Position numbers and translations under genes: made by a program. DNA of 64,000 nt. It comes from Pseudomonas sp. QS1027 (GTDB lineage: Bacteria; Pseudomonadota; Gammaproteobacteria; Pseudomonadales; Pseudomonadaceae). The notes beneath the pieces are model-generated. The model had not been told where the DNA came from. It did not search any database and saw nothing but the letters and a program-made list of their open reading frames with translations. Shown one piece after another: positions 11,277-24,532 of the stretch; within the stretch, counting starts at the first letter, position 1; each line of letters starts with the position of its first letter. The stretch is taken from assembly GCF_002814235.1 (NCBI RefSeq), contig NZ_PHSU01000003.1, positions 1-64,000 on the forward strand. The letters run 5' to 3'.

Positions 11277-12629
11277 ATGAGCGCGCTCTATATGATAGTC
11301 GGCACCCTGGTGGCCCTGGGTGTGCTGGTGACCTTCCACGAATTCGGCCACTTCTGGGTGGCCCGTCGTTGCGGCGTCAAGGTCCTGCGTTTTTCCGTGG
11401 GCTTCGGCATGCCGCTGCTGCGTTGGCACGATCGCCAGGGCACCGAGTTCGTGGTTGCCGCGATTCCGTTGGGCGGCTACGTGAAAATGCTCGACGAGCG
11501 TGAGGCTGAAGTCCCGCCGGAGCTGCTCGACCAGGCTTTCAACCGCAAGTCGGTGCGCCAGCGTATTGCAATCGTCGCCGCCGGCCCGATTGCCAACTTT
11601 CTCCTGGCCATCGTGTTTTTCTGGGGCCTGGCGATGCTCGGCAGCCAGCAGGTGCGTCCAGTCATCGGTACCGTGGAAAGCGGCAGCCTGGCCGAGAAGG
11701 CCGGCTTGAGCAGCGGTCAGGAAATCGTTGCTGTCGACGGCGAACCGACCACCGGCTGGGGCGCGGTCAATCTTCAGTTGGTGCGTCGCCTGGGGGAAAG
11801 CGGCACCCTGCAATTGCGGGTCCGTGAGCCTGGCTCGACGGCCGACTCGCCGCGCGAACTGGCGCTGGACCACTGGTTGCAAGGCGCCGATGAGCCCGAT
11901 CCGATCAAGTCCCTGGGGATTCGCCCATGGCGTCCGGCGCTGGCGCCGGTGCTGGCCGAACTCGATCCGAAGGGCCCGGCCCAGGCCGCCGGCCTCAAGA
12001 CCGGCGACCGCCTGTTGGCGGTGAATGACCAGCCCCTGAACGATTGGCAGCAGGTGGTGGATTGGGTCCGTGTACGTCCTGATACCAAAATTGTGCTGCA
12101 CGTCGAGCGTGATGGTGCTCAAATCGACGTCCCGCTGACCCTGGCCAGCCGCGGCGAAGGCAAGGTGGCGAGTGGTTATCTGGGGGCCGGCGTCAAGGCG
12201 GTGGACTGGCCGCCGGAGATGGTCCGAGAGGTCAGTTACGGGCCTCTGGCGGCGATTGGCGAAGGTGCTCGACGCACTTGGACCATGAGCGTCCTGACCC
12301 TGGACTCGCTGAAGAAAATGTTGTTCGGCGAGCTCTCGGTAAAAAACTTGAGTGGACCGATAACCATTGCTAAAGTGGCGGGCGCTTCGGCCCAGTCGGG
12401 CGTCGCTGATTTCCTGAATTTCCTGGCTTATCTGAGTATCAGCCTGGGGGTTCTGAATTTGTTGCCCATCCCGGTACTGGATGGGGGGCATTTGCTGTTT
12501 TATCTGATCGAGTGGGCGCGTGGTCGTCCCTTGTCGGATCGGGTGCAAGGTTGGGGGATTCAGATCGGTATCAGTTTGGTGGTTGGGGTGATGTTGCTTG
12601 CCCTGGTCAACGATCTGGGTCGACTGTAA
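11277..12629 (+). CDS. rseP: Site-2 intramembrane zinc metalloprotease RseP
   Basis: Cleaves the anti-sigma factor (MucA/RseA class) to release the envelope-stress sigma factor. The 450-residue protein has the zinc motif HEFGH at residues 21-25 in the first membrane segment, two PDZ domains in tandem (about residues 115-310) and the third active-site motif LDGGH near residue 401. It lies 51 bp downstream of dxr. A hairpin with a T-rich tail follows and separates it partly from bamA. Confidence 0.97.
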   Translation: MSALYMIVGTLVALGVLVTFHEFGHFWVARRCGVKVLRFSVGFGMPLLRWHDRQGTEFVVAAIPLGGYVKMLDEREAEVPPELLDQAFNRKSVRQRIAIVAAGPIANFLLAIVFFWGLAMLGSQQVRPVIGTVESGSLAEKAGLSSGQEIVAVDGEPTTGWGAVNLQLVRRLGESGTLQLRVREPGSTADSPRELALDHWLQGADEPDPIKSLGIRPWRPALAPVLAELDPKGPAQAAGLKTGDRLLAVNDQPLNDWQQVVDWVRVRPDTKIVLHVERDGAQIDVPLTLASRGEGKVASGYLGAGVKAVDWPPEMVREVSYGPLAAIGEGARRTWTMSVLTLDSLKKMLFGELSVKNLSGPITIAKVAGASAQSGVADFLNFLAYLSISLGVLNLLPIPVLDGGHLLFYLIEWARGRPLSDRVQGWGIQIGISLVVGVMLLALVNDLGRL

Positions 12630-12650
12630 CGCTTCGCGAAAATTGCGAAT

Positions 12651-12677
12651 CTGCCGCATTGTGCGGCAGTTTGTTTA
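12651..12677 (+). terminator. Terminator-like hairpin between rseP and bamA
   Basis: A perfect 8-bp stem (ctgccgca/tgcggcag) with a 3-nt loop is followed by TTTGTTT. It lies 21 bp after the rseP stop and 27 bp before the bamA start, so it may attenuate transcription between the protease and assembly genes. Confidence 0.6.
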
Positions 12678-12704
12678 TTGCCAGTTGGAATAAGAAAGGA
12701 CTTC

Positions 12705-15092
12705 ATGAAACGTCTGCTGCTAACTGCGGTTCTCACCGTATTGATGATCGCCGAAGTTCACGCCGAGTCCTTCACTATCTCCGATATTCGTGTCAACGGC
12801 CTCCAGCGGGTATCCGCTGGTAGCGTGTTTGGCGCGTTACCGTTGAATGTCGGGGAGCAAGCGGATGACCGTCGCCTGGTGGAATCCACTCGCGCGCTGT
12901 TCAAAACCGGTTTCTTCCAGGATATCCAGCTGGGGCGCGAAGGTAACGTCCTGGTCATCACGGTCGTCGAACGACCTTCGGTGGCCAGCATCGATATCGA
13001 AGGCAACAAGGCGATCTCGACTGACGACCTGATGAAGGGGTTGAAACAGTCCGGCCTGGCCGAGGGTGAAATCTTCCAGCGCGCGACCCTTGAAGGCGTG
13101 CGTAACGAACTTCAACGTCAGTATGTGGCCCAGGGCCGCTACTCGGCCGAGGTCGAGACCGAAGTCGTTCCCGAGCCGCGTAACCGCGTGGGCTTGAAGA
13201 TCAAGATCAACGAAGGCACCGTCGCCGCGATCCAGCACATCAACGTGGTGGGTAACTCGGTATTCAAGGACGAAGACCTGATCGATCTGTTCGAACTCAA
13301 GACCACCAACTGGCTGTCGTTCTTCAAGAACGATGACAAGTATGCCCGCGAAAAGCTCTCCGGTGACCTGGAACGCCTGCGTTCCTACTACCTGGACCGC
13401 GGCTATATCAACATGGATATCGCCTCGACCCAGGTGTCCATCACCCCGGACAAGAAAAGCGTCTATATCACTATCAACGTCACCGAAGGCCAGAAGTACA
13501 AGGTCCGTGACGTGAAGCTAAGTGGTGACCTGAAGGTGCCGGAAGACCAGGTCAAGTCCCTGTTGCTGGTGGAGAAGGGCCAGGTGTTCTCGCGCAAGCT
13601 GATGACCACCACCTCGGAACTCATCACCCGCCGCCTGGGTAACGACGGCTACACCTTCGCCAACGTCAACGGTGTACCGACGCCGCACGATGACGATCAC
13701 ACCGTCGATATCACCTTTGTGGTCGACCCGGGCAAGCGTGCCTACGTCAACCGTATCAACTATCGTGGCAACACCAAGTCCGCGGACGAAGTGCTGCGTC
13801 GTGAAATGCGTCAGATGGAAGGCGGTTGGGCTTCCACCTACCTGATCGACCAGTCCAAGACCCGTCTTGAACGTCTGGGCTTCTTCAAGGAAGTCAACGT
13901 CGAAACCCCGGCTGTTCCGGGTGTCGATGACCAGGTTGACGTGAACTACGCCGTGGAAGAGCAGGCCTCGGGTTCCATTACCGCCAGCGTCGGTTTTGCC
14001 CAGAGCGCCGGTCTGATCCTGGGCGGTTCGATCACCCAGAACAACTTCCTCGGTACCGGTAACAAGGTCAGCATCGGCCTGACCCGTAGCCAATACCAGA
14101 GCCGCTATAACTTCGGTTATGTCGACCCCTACTGGACGCCGGACGGTGTCAGCCTGGGTTACAACGTGTTCTATCGCACCACTGACTACAGCGAGCTCGA
14201 CGTCAGCGTCGCCAGCTATGCCGTGGACAGCCTGGGTGCCGGTGTCAGCCTCGGCTACCCGATCGACGAGACGTCGCGCCTGACCTTCGGCCTGACGGCC
14301 CAGCAGGACAAGATCCAGACCGGCCAGTACACCGTCGACGAAATCTTCAACTTCGTTAACACCCAGGGCGATGAGTTCCTGAACTACAAGGCCTCGCTCG
14401 GCTGGTCGGAGTCGACCCTGAACAAAGGCGTCCTGGCGACCCGTGGTCACTCCCAGAGCCTGACCCTGGAAAGCACCATCCCAGGCAGCGACCTGTTGTT
14501 CTTCAAGCTCGACTACCGCGGCCAGGTGTTCCAGCCGTTGACCGATACCTACACCATGCGTTTCCACACCGAATTGGGTTATGGCGACGGCTACGGTTCG
14601 ACCAACGGTCTGCCGTTCTATGAGAACTACTACGCTGGTGGTTTCAACTCGGTACGTGGTTTCAAGGACAGCACCCTCGGCCCACGTGGTACGCCAAGTC
14701 GTGGCGTGGATGTGACCGGTAACGTCGGGACGATTGCCGATACCAGCACGAGCGCCTTGCCGTTCGGTGGTAACGTGCTGATTCAAGGTGGTGCGGAGCT
14801 GCTGTTCCCGCTGCCATTCGTGAAGGACCAGCGTTCGCTGCGCACCTCGCTGTTCTGGGACGTGGGTAACGTGTTCGACTCCAAGTGCGAACAGGTCCGC
14901 AACACCAATGGCACGCTGTCGCAGACGCAGTGCAACGACATCAGTTTCAGCAACCTGGCCAGTTCCGTGGGTGTTGGCGTGACCTGGGTAACCGCCCTGG
15001 GGCCTTTGAGTTTTGCCCTGGCCGTGCCGGTCAAAGAGCCTAATAACGCTGAAACCCAGGTGTTCCAATTCTCCCTCGGTCAGACCTTCTAA
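12705..15092 (+). CDS. bamA: Outer membrane protein assembly factor BamA
   Basis: Central Omp85 component of the beta-barrel assembly machine. Start MKRLLLTAVLTVLMIAEVHA at 12705 follows AAGAAAGGA and gives a signal peptide of about 21 residues; an upstream in-frame ATG-like start at 12678 is rejected. Five POTRA domains occupy about residues 22-420 and a C-terminal 16-strand barrel follows, with the lid motif VRGF (in GGFNSVRGFKDSTLGPRG) and a terminal phenylalanine (FSLGQTF). 795 residues, normal length. skp and lpxD follow. Confidence 0.98.
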   Translation: MKRLLLTAVLTVLMIAEVHAESFTISDIRVNGLQRVSAGSVFGALPLNVGEQADDRRLVESTRALFKTGFFQDIQLGREGNVLVITVVERPSVASIDIEGNKAISTDDLMKGLKQSGLAEGEIFQRATLEGVRNELQRQYVAQGRYSAEVETEVVPEPRNRVGLKIKINEGTVAAIQHINVVGNSVFKDEDLIDLFELKTTNWLSFFKNDDKYAREKLSGDLERLRSYYLDRGYINMDIASTQVSITPDKKSVYITINVTEGQKYKVRDVKLSGDLKVPEDQVKSLLLVEKGQVFSRKLMTTTSELITRRLGNDGYTFANVNGVPTPHDDDHTVDITFVVDPGKRAYVNRINYRGNTKSADEVLRREMRQMEGGWASTYLIDQSKTRLERLGFFKEVNVETPAVPGVDDQVDVNYAVEEQASGSITASVGFAQSAGLILGGSITQNNFLGTGNKVSIGLTRSQYQSRYNFGYVDPYWTPDGVSLGYNVFYRTTDYSELDVSVASYAVDSLGAGVSLGYPIDETSRLTFGLTAQQDKIQTGQYTVDEIFNFVNTQGDEFLNYKASLGWSESTLNKGVLATRGHSQSLTLESTIPGSDLLFFKLDYRGQVFQPLTDTYTMRFHTELGYGDGYGSTNGLPFYENYYAGGFNSVRGFKDSTLGPRGTPSRGVDVTGNVGTIADTSTSALPFGGNVLIQGGAELLFPLPFVKDQRSLRTSLFWDVGNVFDSKCEQVRNTNGTLSQTQCNDISFSNLASSVGVGVTWVTALGPLSFALAVPVKEPNNAETQVFQFSLGQTF

Positions 15093-15137
15093 CGGCCTGA
15101 CCCTAGATAACGACAACGGATTTTGTAGGAGTTTATC

Positions 15138-15641
15138 GTGCGTAAGTTGACTCAACTGGTTCTGCTGGCCACTGTTCTGGTAGCGACCCCGGCCTTTGCC
15201 GAAATGAAAATCGCGGTCCTGAACTATCAGATGGCCTTGCTGGAATCCGACGCAGCCAAGAAGTACGCGGTCGATGCCGAGAAGAAGTTCGGTCCGCAAC
15301 TGACCAAGCTCCAGGCCCTGGAAAGCAGCGCCAAGGGTATCCAGGATCGTCTGGTGGCCGGTGGCGACAAGATGCAGCAGGGCGAGCGCGAGCGTCTTGA
15401 GCTGGAATTCAAGCAAAAGGCCCGTGACTTCCAGTTCCAGTCCAAGGAGCTGAACGAAGCCAAAGCCGGTGCTGACCGTGAAATGCTCAAGCAGCTCAAG
15501 CCAAAGCTGGATAGCGCCGTGGAAGAAGTCATCAAGAAAGGTGCCTTTGACCTGGTGTTCGAGCGTGGCGCCGTGATCGATGTCAAGCCGCAGTACGACA
15601 TCACCCGCCAGGTGATCGAGCGCATGAACCAGCTGAAGTAA
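15138..15641 (+). CDS. skp: Periplasmic chaperone Skp/OmpH
   Basis: Trimeric periplasmic holdase for unfolded outer-membrane proteins. GTG start at 15138 behind TAGGAG; signal peptide MRKLTQLVLLATVLVATPAFA. The mature part is a charged, Lys/Glu-rich coiled-coil arm (about residues 40-125) flanked by beta segments (MKIAVLNYQ, FDLVFERGAVIDVKPQYDIT). It lies between bamA and lpxD, the standard order. Confidence 0.95.
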   Translation: MRKLTQLVLLATVLVATPAFAEMKIAVLNYQMALLESDAAKKYAVDAEKKFGPQLTKLQALESSAKGIQDRLVAGGDKMQQGERERLELEFKQKARDFQFQSKELNEAKAGADREMLKQLKPKLDSAVEEVIKKGAFDLVFERGAVIDVKPQYDITRQVIERMNQLK

Positions 15642-15644
15642 TCC

Positions 15645-16700
15645 ATGACAGCGACCATCAAGCTCGGCCAATTGGCCGAGATCCTCGGTGCCACCCTACG
15701 TGGCAACGAGGAGAAACAAATCACTGGGCTAGCCACCTTGCAGGAGGCTGGCCCAGCTCAGTTGAGCTTTCTGGCAAATCCCCAGTACCGCAAATACCTC
15801 GCTGACAGCCAGGCCGGCGCCGTGTTGCTCAAGGCTGCCGATGCCGAAGGTTATGCCGGCGATGCGCTGGTGGTGGCCGATCCTTACCTGGCCTATGCGC
15901 GTATTTCGCACCTGTTCGATCCCAAGCCCAAAGCGCCTGCCGGGATTCACCCGAGCGCGGTGGTGGCTGCCGATGCGCAGGTCGATCCGACTGCCAGTAT
16001 CGGTGCCTTTGCGGTGATCGAGAGTGCTGCGCGGATCGGTGCCGGGGTGACCGTCGGTGCCCAGTGTTTTGTCGGTGCCCGCTGTGAAATCGGCGAAGGC
16101 GGCTGGCTGGCGCCCCGGGTCACGCTGTACCACGACGTGCGCATCGGCAAACGTGTGGTGATCCAGTCCGGTGCCGTGCTCGGCGGTGAAGGCTTCGGCT
16201 TCGCCAACGAAAAGGGTATCTGGCAGAAAATTGCCCAGATCGGCGGCGTGACCATCGGTGACGACGTGGAGATCGGCGTCAACACCGCCATCGACCGCGG
16301 TGCCTTGGCTGACACGATCATTGGCAATGGCGTCAAGCTCGACAACCAGATTCAGATCGCCCACAACGTTCAGGTGGGCGATCACACGGCCATGGCCGCC
16401 TGCTGCGGGATTTCCGGCAGCACCAAGATCGGCAAGCACTGCATGCTTGCCGGTGGCGTCGGCCTGGTGGGGCATATCGAGATTTGCGACAACGTCTTCC
16501 TGACCGGGATGACCATGGTGACCCACTCGATTACCGAGCCGGGTGCCTATTCTTCCGGAACGGCGATGCAGCCGGCTGCCGAGTGGCGCAAGAGCGCGGC
16601 GCGTATTCGCCAGCTCGACGACATGGCCCGGCGCTTGCGGCAGCTGGAAAAGCGGGTAGGCGACGTGACCCCGGACGGTAATGCTTCATCAGATGGCTGA
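15645..16700 (+). CDS. lpxD: UDP-3-O-(3-hydroxyacyl)glucosamine N-acyltransferase LpxD
   Basis: Adds the second acyl chain in lipid A synthesis. The 351-residue protein has an N-terminal uridine-binding domain ([13 protein letters not shown]) and a left-handed beta-helix of hexapeptide repeats from about residue 105 to 290, with the catalytic histidine region [22 protein letters not shown]. The start lies 3 bp after the skp stop. The fabZ start is 114 bp downstream; that gap holds a GC-rich hairpin (about 16764-16786) but no gene. Confidence 0.97.
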   Translation: MTATIKLGQLAEILGATLRGNEEKQITGLATLQEAGPAQLSFLANPQYRKYLADSQAGAVLLKAADAEGYAGDALVVADPYLAYARISHLFDPKPKAPAGIHPSAVVAADAQVDPTASIGAFAVIESAARIGAGVTVGAQCFVGARCEIGEGGWLAPRVTLYHDVRIGKRVVIQSGAVLGGEGFGFANEKGIWQKIAQIGGVTIGDDVEIGVNTAIDRGALADTIIGNGVKLDNQIQIAHNVQVGDHTAMAACCGISGSTKIGKHCMLAGGVGLVGHIEICDNVFLTGMTMVTHSITEPGAYSSGTAMQPAAEWRKSAARIRQLDDMARRLRQLEKRVGDVTPDGNASSDG

Positions 16701-16814
16701 TACCATTTTCCATATCAAGTAGCCGCCTGAGTCTGTACGAAAGCTGCCTTCTTGATTTGCTAGAGGAGCCGCGCGTGGCGCGCTCCCACTCTTTACTACA
16801 GGCTTCCCCACGAA

Positions 16815-17255
16815 ATGATGGACATCAAAGAGATTCGCGAATACCTGCCTCACCGTTACCCGTTCCTGCTGGTGGACCGGGTGGTGGAACTGGATGTCGA
16901 GGCCCAGCGCATTCGTGCCTACAAGAATGTCAGCATCAACGAGCCTTTTTTCAATGGCCACTTCCCGGCGCATCCGATCATGCCGGGCGTGCTGATCATC
17001 GAAGCCATGGCCCAGGCTGCCGGCATCCTCGGTTTCAAGATGCTCGACGTGAAGCCTTCCGACGGCACCCTGTACTACTTCGTCGGTTCCGACAAACTGC
17101 GTTTCCGTCAGCCGGTACTGCCGGGTGACCAGTTGATCCTCGAAGCCAAGTTCATCAGCTGCAAGCGCAAGATCTGGAAGTTCGAGTGCCAGGCGTCGGT
17201 TGACGGCAAGCCGGTCTGCTCGGCCGAGATCATCTGTGCGGAACAGAAAGTATGA
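16815..17255 (+). CDS. fabZ: 3-hydroxyacyl-ACP dehydratase FabZ
   Basis: Dehydrates 3-hydroxyacyl-ACP in fatty acid elongation, competing with LpxA for its substrate. The hot-dog fold has catalytic His49 ([12 protein letters not shown]) and Glu63 ([10 protein letters not shown]). The product of 146 residues starts [21 protein letters not shown]; the second ATG at 16818 is equally possible. It overlaps lpxA by 4 bp (ATGA). Confidence 0.97.
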   Translation: MMDIKEIREYLPHRYPFLLVDRVVELDVEAQRIRAYKNVSINEPFFNGHFPAHPIMPGVLIIEAMAQAAGILGFKMLDVKPSDGTLYYFVGSDKLRFRQPVLPGDQLILEAKFISCKRKIWKFECQASVDGKPVCSAEIICAEQKV

Positions 17256-18028
17256 GTTTGATTGACCCTCGCGCAATCATCGATCCCACGGCCGTGCTGG
17301 CCGAGGGCGTTGAGGTCGGCCCCTGGTCGATCGTCGGCGCAGGTGTGGAAATCGGCGAGGGGACAGTGATCGGGCCGCATGTGATTCTCAAGGGCCCGAC
17401 CCGGATCGGCAAACACAACCGCATCTACCAGTTTTCCTCGGTAGGCGAAGACACGCCCGATCTCAAGTACAAAGGCGAAGAGACGCGCCTGGTCATTGGT
17501 GACCACAACGTTATCCGCGAAGGTGTGACCATCCACCGGGGCACGGTGCAGGATCGTTCGGAAACCACCCTGGGCGACCACAACCTGATCATGGCCTACG
17601 CGCATATCGGTCACGACAGCGTGATCGGCAACCACTGCATCCTGGTCAACAACACGGCGTTGGCCGGGCATGTGCACATGGGTGATTGGGCGATTCTCTC
17701 GGGTTTCACCCTGGTCCATCAGTTCTGCCATATCGGCGCCCACAGCTTTTCCGGCATGGGCACCGCCATCGGCAAGGATGTTCCGGCCTATGTCACGGTA
17801 TTCGGCAACCCCGCCGAAGCCCGCAGCATGAACTTCGAAGGCATGCGCCGTCGTGGCTTCAGCGAGGAAGTGATCCACGCCCTGCGCCGGGCCTACAAGG
17901 TGGTGTACCGCCAGGGCCTGACGGTGGAACAAGCCATTGCCGAGTTGGCCGAACCTGCCGCGCAGTATCCTGAAGTGGCGGTGTTCCTCGAGTCGATCCA
18001 GTCCTCGACCCGCGGCATCACCCGCTGA
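17252..18028 (+). CDS. lpxA: UDP-N-acetylglucosamine acyltransferase LpxA
   Basis: First acylation of lipid A synthesis. The 258-residue trimeric hexapeptide-repeat enzyme has the beta-helix from the N-terminus ([20 protein letters not shown]) and the catalytic His region ([19 protein letters not shown]). Its C-terminal helical part ([19 protein letters not shown]) is typical. It overlaps fabZ and precedes lpxB by 2 bp, so the three are co-translated. Confidence 0.97.
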   Translation: MSLIDPRAIIDPTAVLAEGVEVGPWSIVGAGVEIGEGTVIGPHVILKGPTRIGKHNRIYQFSSVGEDTPDLKYKGEETRLVIGDHNVIREGVTIHRGTVQDRSETTLGDHNLIMAYAHIGHDSVIGNHCILVNNTALAGHVHMGDWAILSGFTLVHQFCHIGAHSFSGMGTAIGKDVPAYVTVFGNPAEARSMNFEGMRRRGFSEEVIHALRRAYKVVYRQGLTVEQAIAELAEPAAQYPEVAVFLESIQSSTRGITR

Positions 18029-18030
18029 TC

Positions 18031-19161
18031 ATGGCGACTTTGCGGATTGCGCTGGTCGCCGGGGAAGCTTCCGGCGACATTCTCGGCTCTGGTCTGATGC
18101 GGGCGCTCAAGGCCCAGCATCCCGAAGTCGAGTTCATCGGGGTCGGGGGCCCGCTGATGCAGGCCGAAGGCCTGGTCTCCTATTTCCCCATGGAACGGCT
18201 GTCGGTGATGGGCCTGGTGGAAGTGCTCGGCCGTCTGCCTGAGCTGCTCAAACGCCGCAAGCTGCTGATCCAGACGCTGATCGCCGAGCGGCCCGATGTG
18301 TTCATTGGCATCGATGCGCCGGATTTCACCCTGAATATCGAACTCAAGCTGCGCCGTGCCGGGATCAAGACCGTGCATTACGTCAGCCCGTCGGTCTGGG
18401 CCTGGCGGCAGAAGCGGGTGCTGAAGATCCGCGAAGGCTGCGACCTGATGCTGACGCTGTTCCCCTTCGAAGCGCGTTTCTATGAAGAGAAGGGCGTGCC
18501 GGTGCGGTTTGTCGGGCATTCCCTGGCCGACGCCATTCCCTTGCAGGCTGACCGTGGGCAAGCGCGGGCCGAACTCGGCTTGCCGGACGGTCCGTTGGTG
18601 GCGCTGATGCCGGGCAGTCGCGGTGGCGAAGTCGGGCGCCTGGGTGGCCTGTTCCTCGATACCGCGCAACGCCTGCGGGAGATGCACCCCGGTATCCGTT
18701 TTGTCATGCCCTGCGCCAGCCCGCAGCGGCGTAGCCAGATCGAGGCCCTGCTGGTCGGTCGCGACCTGCCCCTGACCTTGCTCGACGGCCAGTCCCACAA
18801 GGCCCTGGCCGCCTGCGACGCGGTGTTGATCGCCTCGGGTACGGCGACGCTGGAGGCCCTGCTGTACAAGCGTCCGATGGTCGTCGCCTATCGTCTGGCG
18901 CCGCTGACCTTCTGGATTCTCAAGCGACTGGTAAAAAGTCCCTACATCTCGTTGCCCAACCTGCTGGCCCAGCGTCTGTTGGTGCCCGAGTTGCTGCAGG
19001 ATGACGCAACCCCTGAAACCCTGGCGCAGACCTTGTCGCCGCTGATCGAAGGCGGCGAAGAACAGACCCGGGGCTTCGACGAAATCCATCGCACCTTGCG
19101 CCTGGATGCCTCGAACCAGGCCGCCGACGCGGTGTTGAAGCTGATCGGCAAAACCGTATGA
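18031..19161 (+). CDS. lpxB: Lipid A disaccharide synthase LpxB
   Basis: GT19 glycosyltransferase that joins UDP-diacylglucosamine and lipid X. The 376-residue sequence begins with the family signature [12 protein letters not shown] and contains [33 protein letters not shown] and [10 protein letters not shown]. It overlaps rnhB by 4 bp. Confidence 0.97.
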   Translation: MATLRIALVAGEASGDILGSGLMRALKAQHPEVEFIGVGGPLMQAEGLVSYFPMERLSVMGLVEVLGRLPELLKRRKLLIQTLIAERPDVFIGIDAPDFTLNIELKLRRAGIKTVHYVSPSVWAWRQKRVLKIREGCDLMLTLFPFEARFYEEKGVPVRFVGHSLADAIPLQADRGQARAELGLPDGPLVALMPGSRGGEVGRLGGLFLDTAQRLREMHPGIRFVMPCASPQRRSQIEALLVGRDLPLTLLDGQSHKALAACDAVLIASGTATLEALLYKRPMVVAYRLAPLTFWILKRLVKSPYISLPNLLAQRLLVPELLQDDATPETLAQTLSPLIEGGEEQTRGFDEIHRTLRLDASNQAADAVLKLIGKTV

Positions 19162-19799
19162 GTAACCTGAAAATGCAGATGGGATTGGACTTCACCCTGG
19201 TGGCCGATGCCGAAGACCTGGTCGCTGGTGTCGATGAAGTCGGTCGTGGCCCGCTCTGCGGCGCGGTGGTGACGGCGGCGGTGATCCTCGATCCCAAGCG
19301 CCCGATCCTCGGCCTCAACGACTCGAAGAAGCTCACTGAAGCCCGGCGCGAAAAACTCTACGACGAAATCCGCGAAAAGGCTCTGAGCTGGTGTATCGCT
19401 CGCGCTGAAGTCGAGGAAATCGACGAGCTGAACATTTTGCATGCCACCATGCTGGCGATGCAGCGGGCGGTCGAAGGTCTGCATATCCAGCCCAAGCTGG
19501 CGATGATCGACGGCAACCGCTGTCCAAAACTGTCGATGGCGGCCGAAGCGGTGGTCAAGGGCGACAGCAAGGTGCCGGCCATTGCGGCGGCGTCGATCCT
19601 GGCCAAGGTCAGCCGTGATCGTGAAATGGCGGCGGTTGAATTGATCTACCCGGGTTATGGCATCGGCGGGCATAAAGGCTATCCGACACCCGTGCACCTG
19701 GAAGCCTTGCAGCGGCTGGGGCCGACGCCGATTCACCGGCGTTCGTTCGCACCGGTACGCCTGGCCTATGAGAGTCATGGGCGGTCCAGCGAACTTTAA
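19158..19799 (+). CDS. rnhB: Ribonuclease HII
   Basis: Removes ribonucleotides from RNA/DNA hybrids. The catalytic Asp26-Glu27 pair is in [15 protein letters not shown], and the third Asp lies in MIDGN near residue 117. The 213-residue protein overlaps lpxB (ATGA) and is followed by a hairpin with a T-rich tail. Confidence 0.96.
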   Translation: MSNLKMQMGLDFTLVADAEDLVAGVDEVGRGPLCGAVVTAAVILDPKRPILGLNDSKKLTEARREKLYDEIREKALSWCIARAEVEEIDELNILHATMLAMQRAVEGLHIQPKLAMIDGNRCPKLSMAAEAVVKGDSKVPAIAAASILAKVSRDREMAAVELIYPGYGIGGHKGYPTPVHLEALQRLGPTPIHRRSFAPVRLAYESHGRSSEL

Positions 19800-19818
19800 C
19801 GCTGCTGATGTTTTAGCC

Positions 19819-19850
19819 AAGGCCCGGTACAATCCGGGCCTTGTTGTTTC
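19819..19850 (+). terminator. Probable terminator after rnhB
   Basis: A 9-bp perfect stem (aaggcccgg/ccgggcctt) with a 6-nt loop is followed by GTTGTTTC. The tail is only moderately T-rich. It sits between rnhB and dnaE, 22 bp before the dnaE start. Confidence 0.6.
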
Positions 19851-19871
19851 TACAGATTAGACAGGATCACT

Positions 19872-23393
<3,522 letters not shown>

Positions 23394-23542
23394 GACGGTG
23401 GCGCACTCGCTGCGCGCCGACCTTGACCCTATTTTTAATCTCGACCTGAGCGCGCCATATCCCGTAAGGTAGGGCGCGATACAGATCAATCGGCCGGCCA
23501 GGCTGTGTAAAAACTACTGTGCTCGACCCAAGACGGATGCTT

Positions 23543-24490
23543 ATGAACCCGAATTTTCTTGATTTCGAACAGCCGATCGCTGACCTGCAAGCCAAGATCG
23601 AAGAGCTGCGCTTGGTCGGTAACGACAATTCGCTGAACATCGGCGATGAGATCTCCCGCCTGCAGGACAAGAGCAACACGCTGACCGAAGATATCTTCGG
23701 CAAGCTGACCAGCTGGCAGATCGCGCGTCTGGCGCGTCACCCGCGTCGTCCGTATACCCTGGACTACATCAACCACATCTTCACCGAGTTCGACGAACTG
23801 CACGGCGATCGGCATTTCTCCGACGACGCGGCGATTGTCGGCGGTATTGCCCGCCTGGACGACCAGCCGGTGATGATCATCGGTCACCAGAAGGGCCGTG
23901 AAGTGCGCGAGAAGGTGCGTCGCAACTTCGGCATGCCGCGTCCGGAAGGCTACCGCAAGGCTTGCCGCCTGATGGAAATGGCCGAGCGTTTCAAGATGCC
24001 GATCCTGACCTTCATCGACACCCCGGGTGCCTACCCGGGCATCGACGCCGAAGAGCGCAACCAGAGCGAAGCGATTGCCTGGAACCTGCGGGTGATGGCG
24101 CGGCTGAAAACCCCGATCATCGCCACCGTGATCGGTGAGGGCGGTTCCGGCGGTGCCTTGGCCATCGGCGTATGCGACCAACTGAACATGCTGCAGTACT
24201 CGACCTACGCGGTGATTTCCCCTGAAGGCTGTGCTTCCATTCTGTGGAAAACCGCCGAGAAGGCCCCGGATGCGGCTGAAGCCATGGGCATCACCGCCGA
24301 GCGCCTCAAGGGCCTGGGGATTGTCGACAAGGTGATTTCCGAGCCCCTGGGCGGTGCGCATCGCGACCCGGCCACGGCGGCGGCATCGATTCGTGCCGAA
24401 CTCAGCTCGCAGTTGGCTATGCTGAAAAAGTTCGACAACGATGCGCTGCTGGCTCGTCGTTACGAGCGTCTGATGAGCTACGGTCTCTGA
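23543..24490 (+). CDS. accA: Acetyl-CoA carboxylase carboxyltransferase alpha subunit
   Basis: With AccD transfers the carboxyl group to acetyl-CoA to form malonyl-CoA. Start [20 protein letters not shown] at 23543 gives 315 residues; upstream in-frame codons from 23519 are not conserved. Motifs include [32 protein letters not shown] and the oxyanion loop [13 protein letters not shown] perfect 16-bp palindrome covers its stop codon. Confidence 0.97.
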   Translation: MNPNFLDFEQPIADLQAKIEELRLVGNDNSLNIGDEISRLQDKSNTLTEDIFGKLTSWQIARLARHPRRPYTLDYINHIFTEFDELHGDRHFSDDAAIVGGIARLDDQPVMIIGHQKGREVREKVRRNFGMPRPEGYRKACRLMEMAERFKMPILTFIDTPGAYPGIDAEERNQSEAIAWNLRVMARLKTPIIATVIGEGGSGGALAIGVCDQLNMLQYSTYAVISPEGCASILWKTAEKAPDAAEAMGITAERLKGLGIVDKVISEPLGGAHRDPATAAASIRAELSSQLAMLKKFDNDALLARRYERLMSYGL

Positions 24491-24532
24491 TAACGCGCGT
24501 TATCGTTCGTGAGCCAGCGCGGGGGGCAACCC

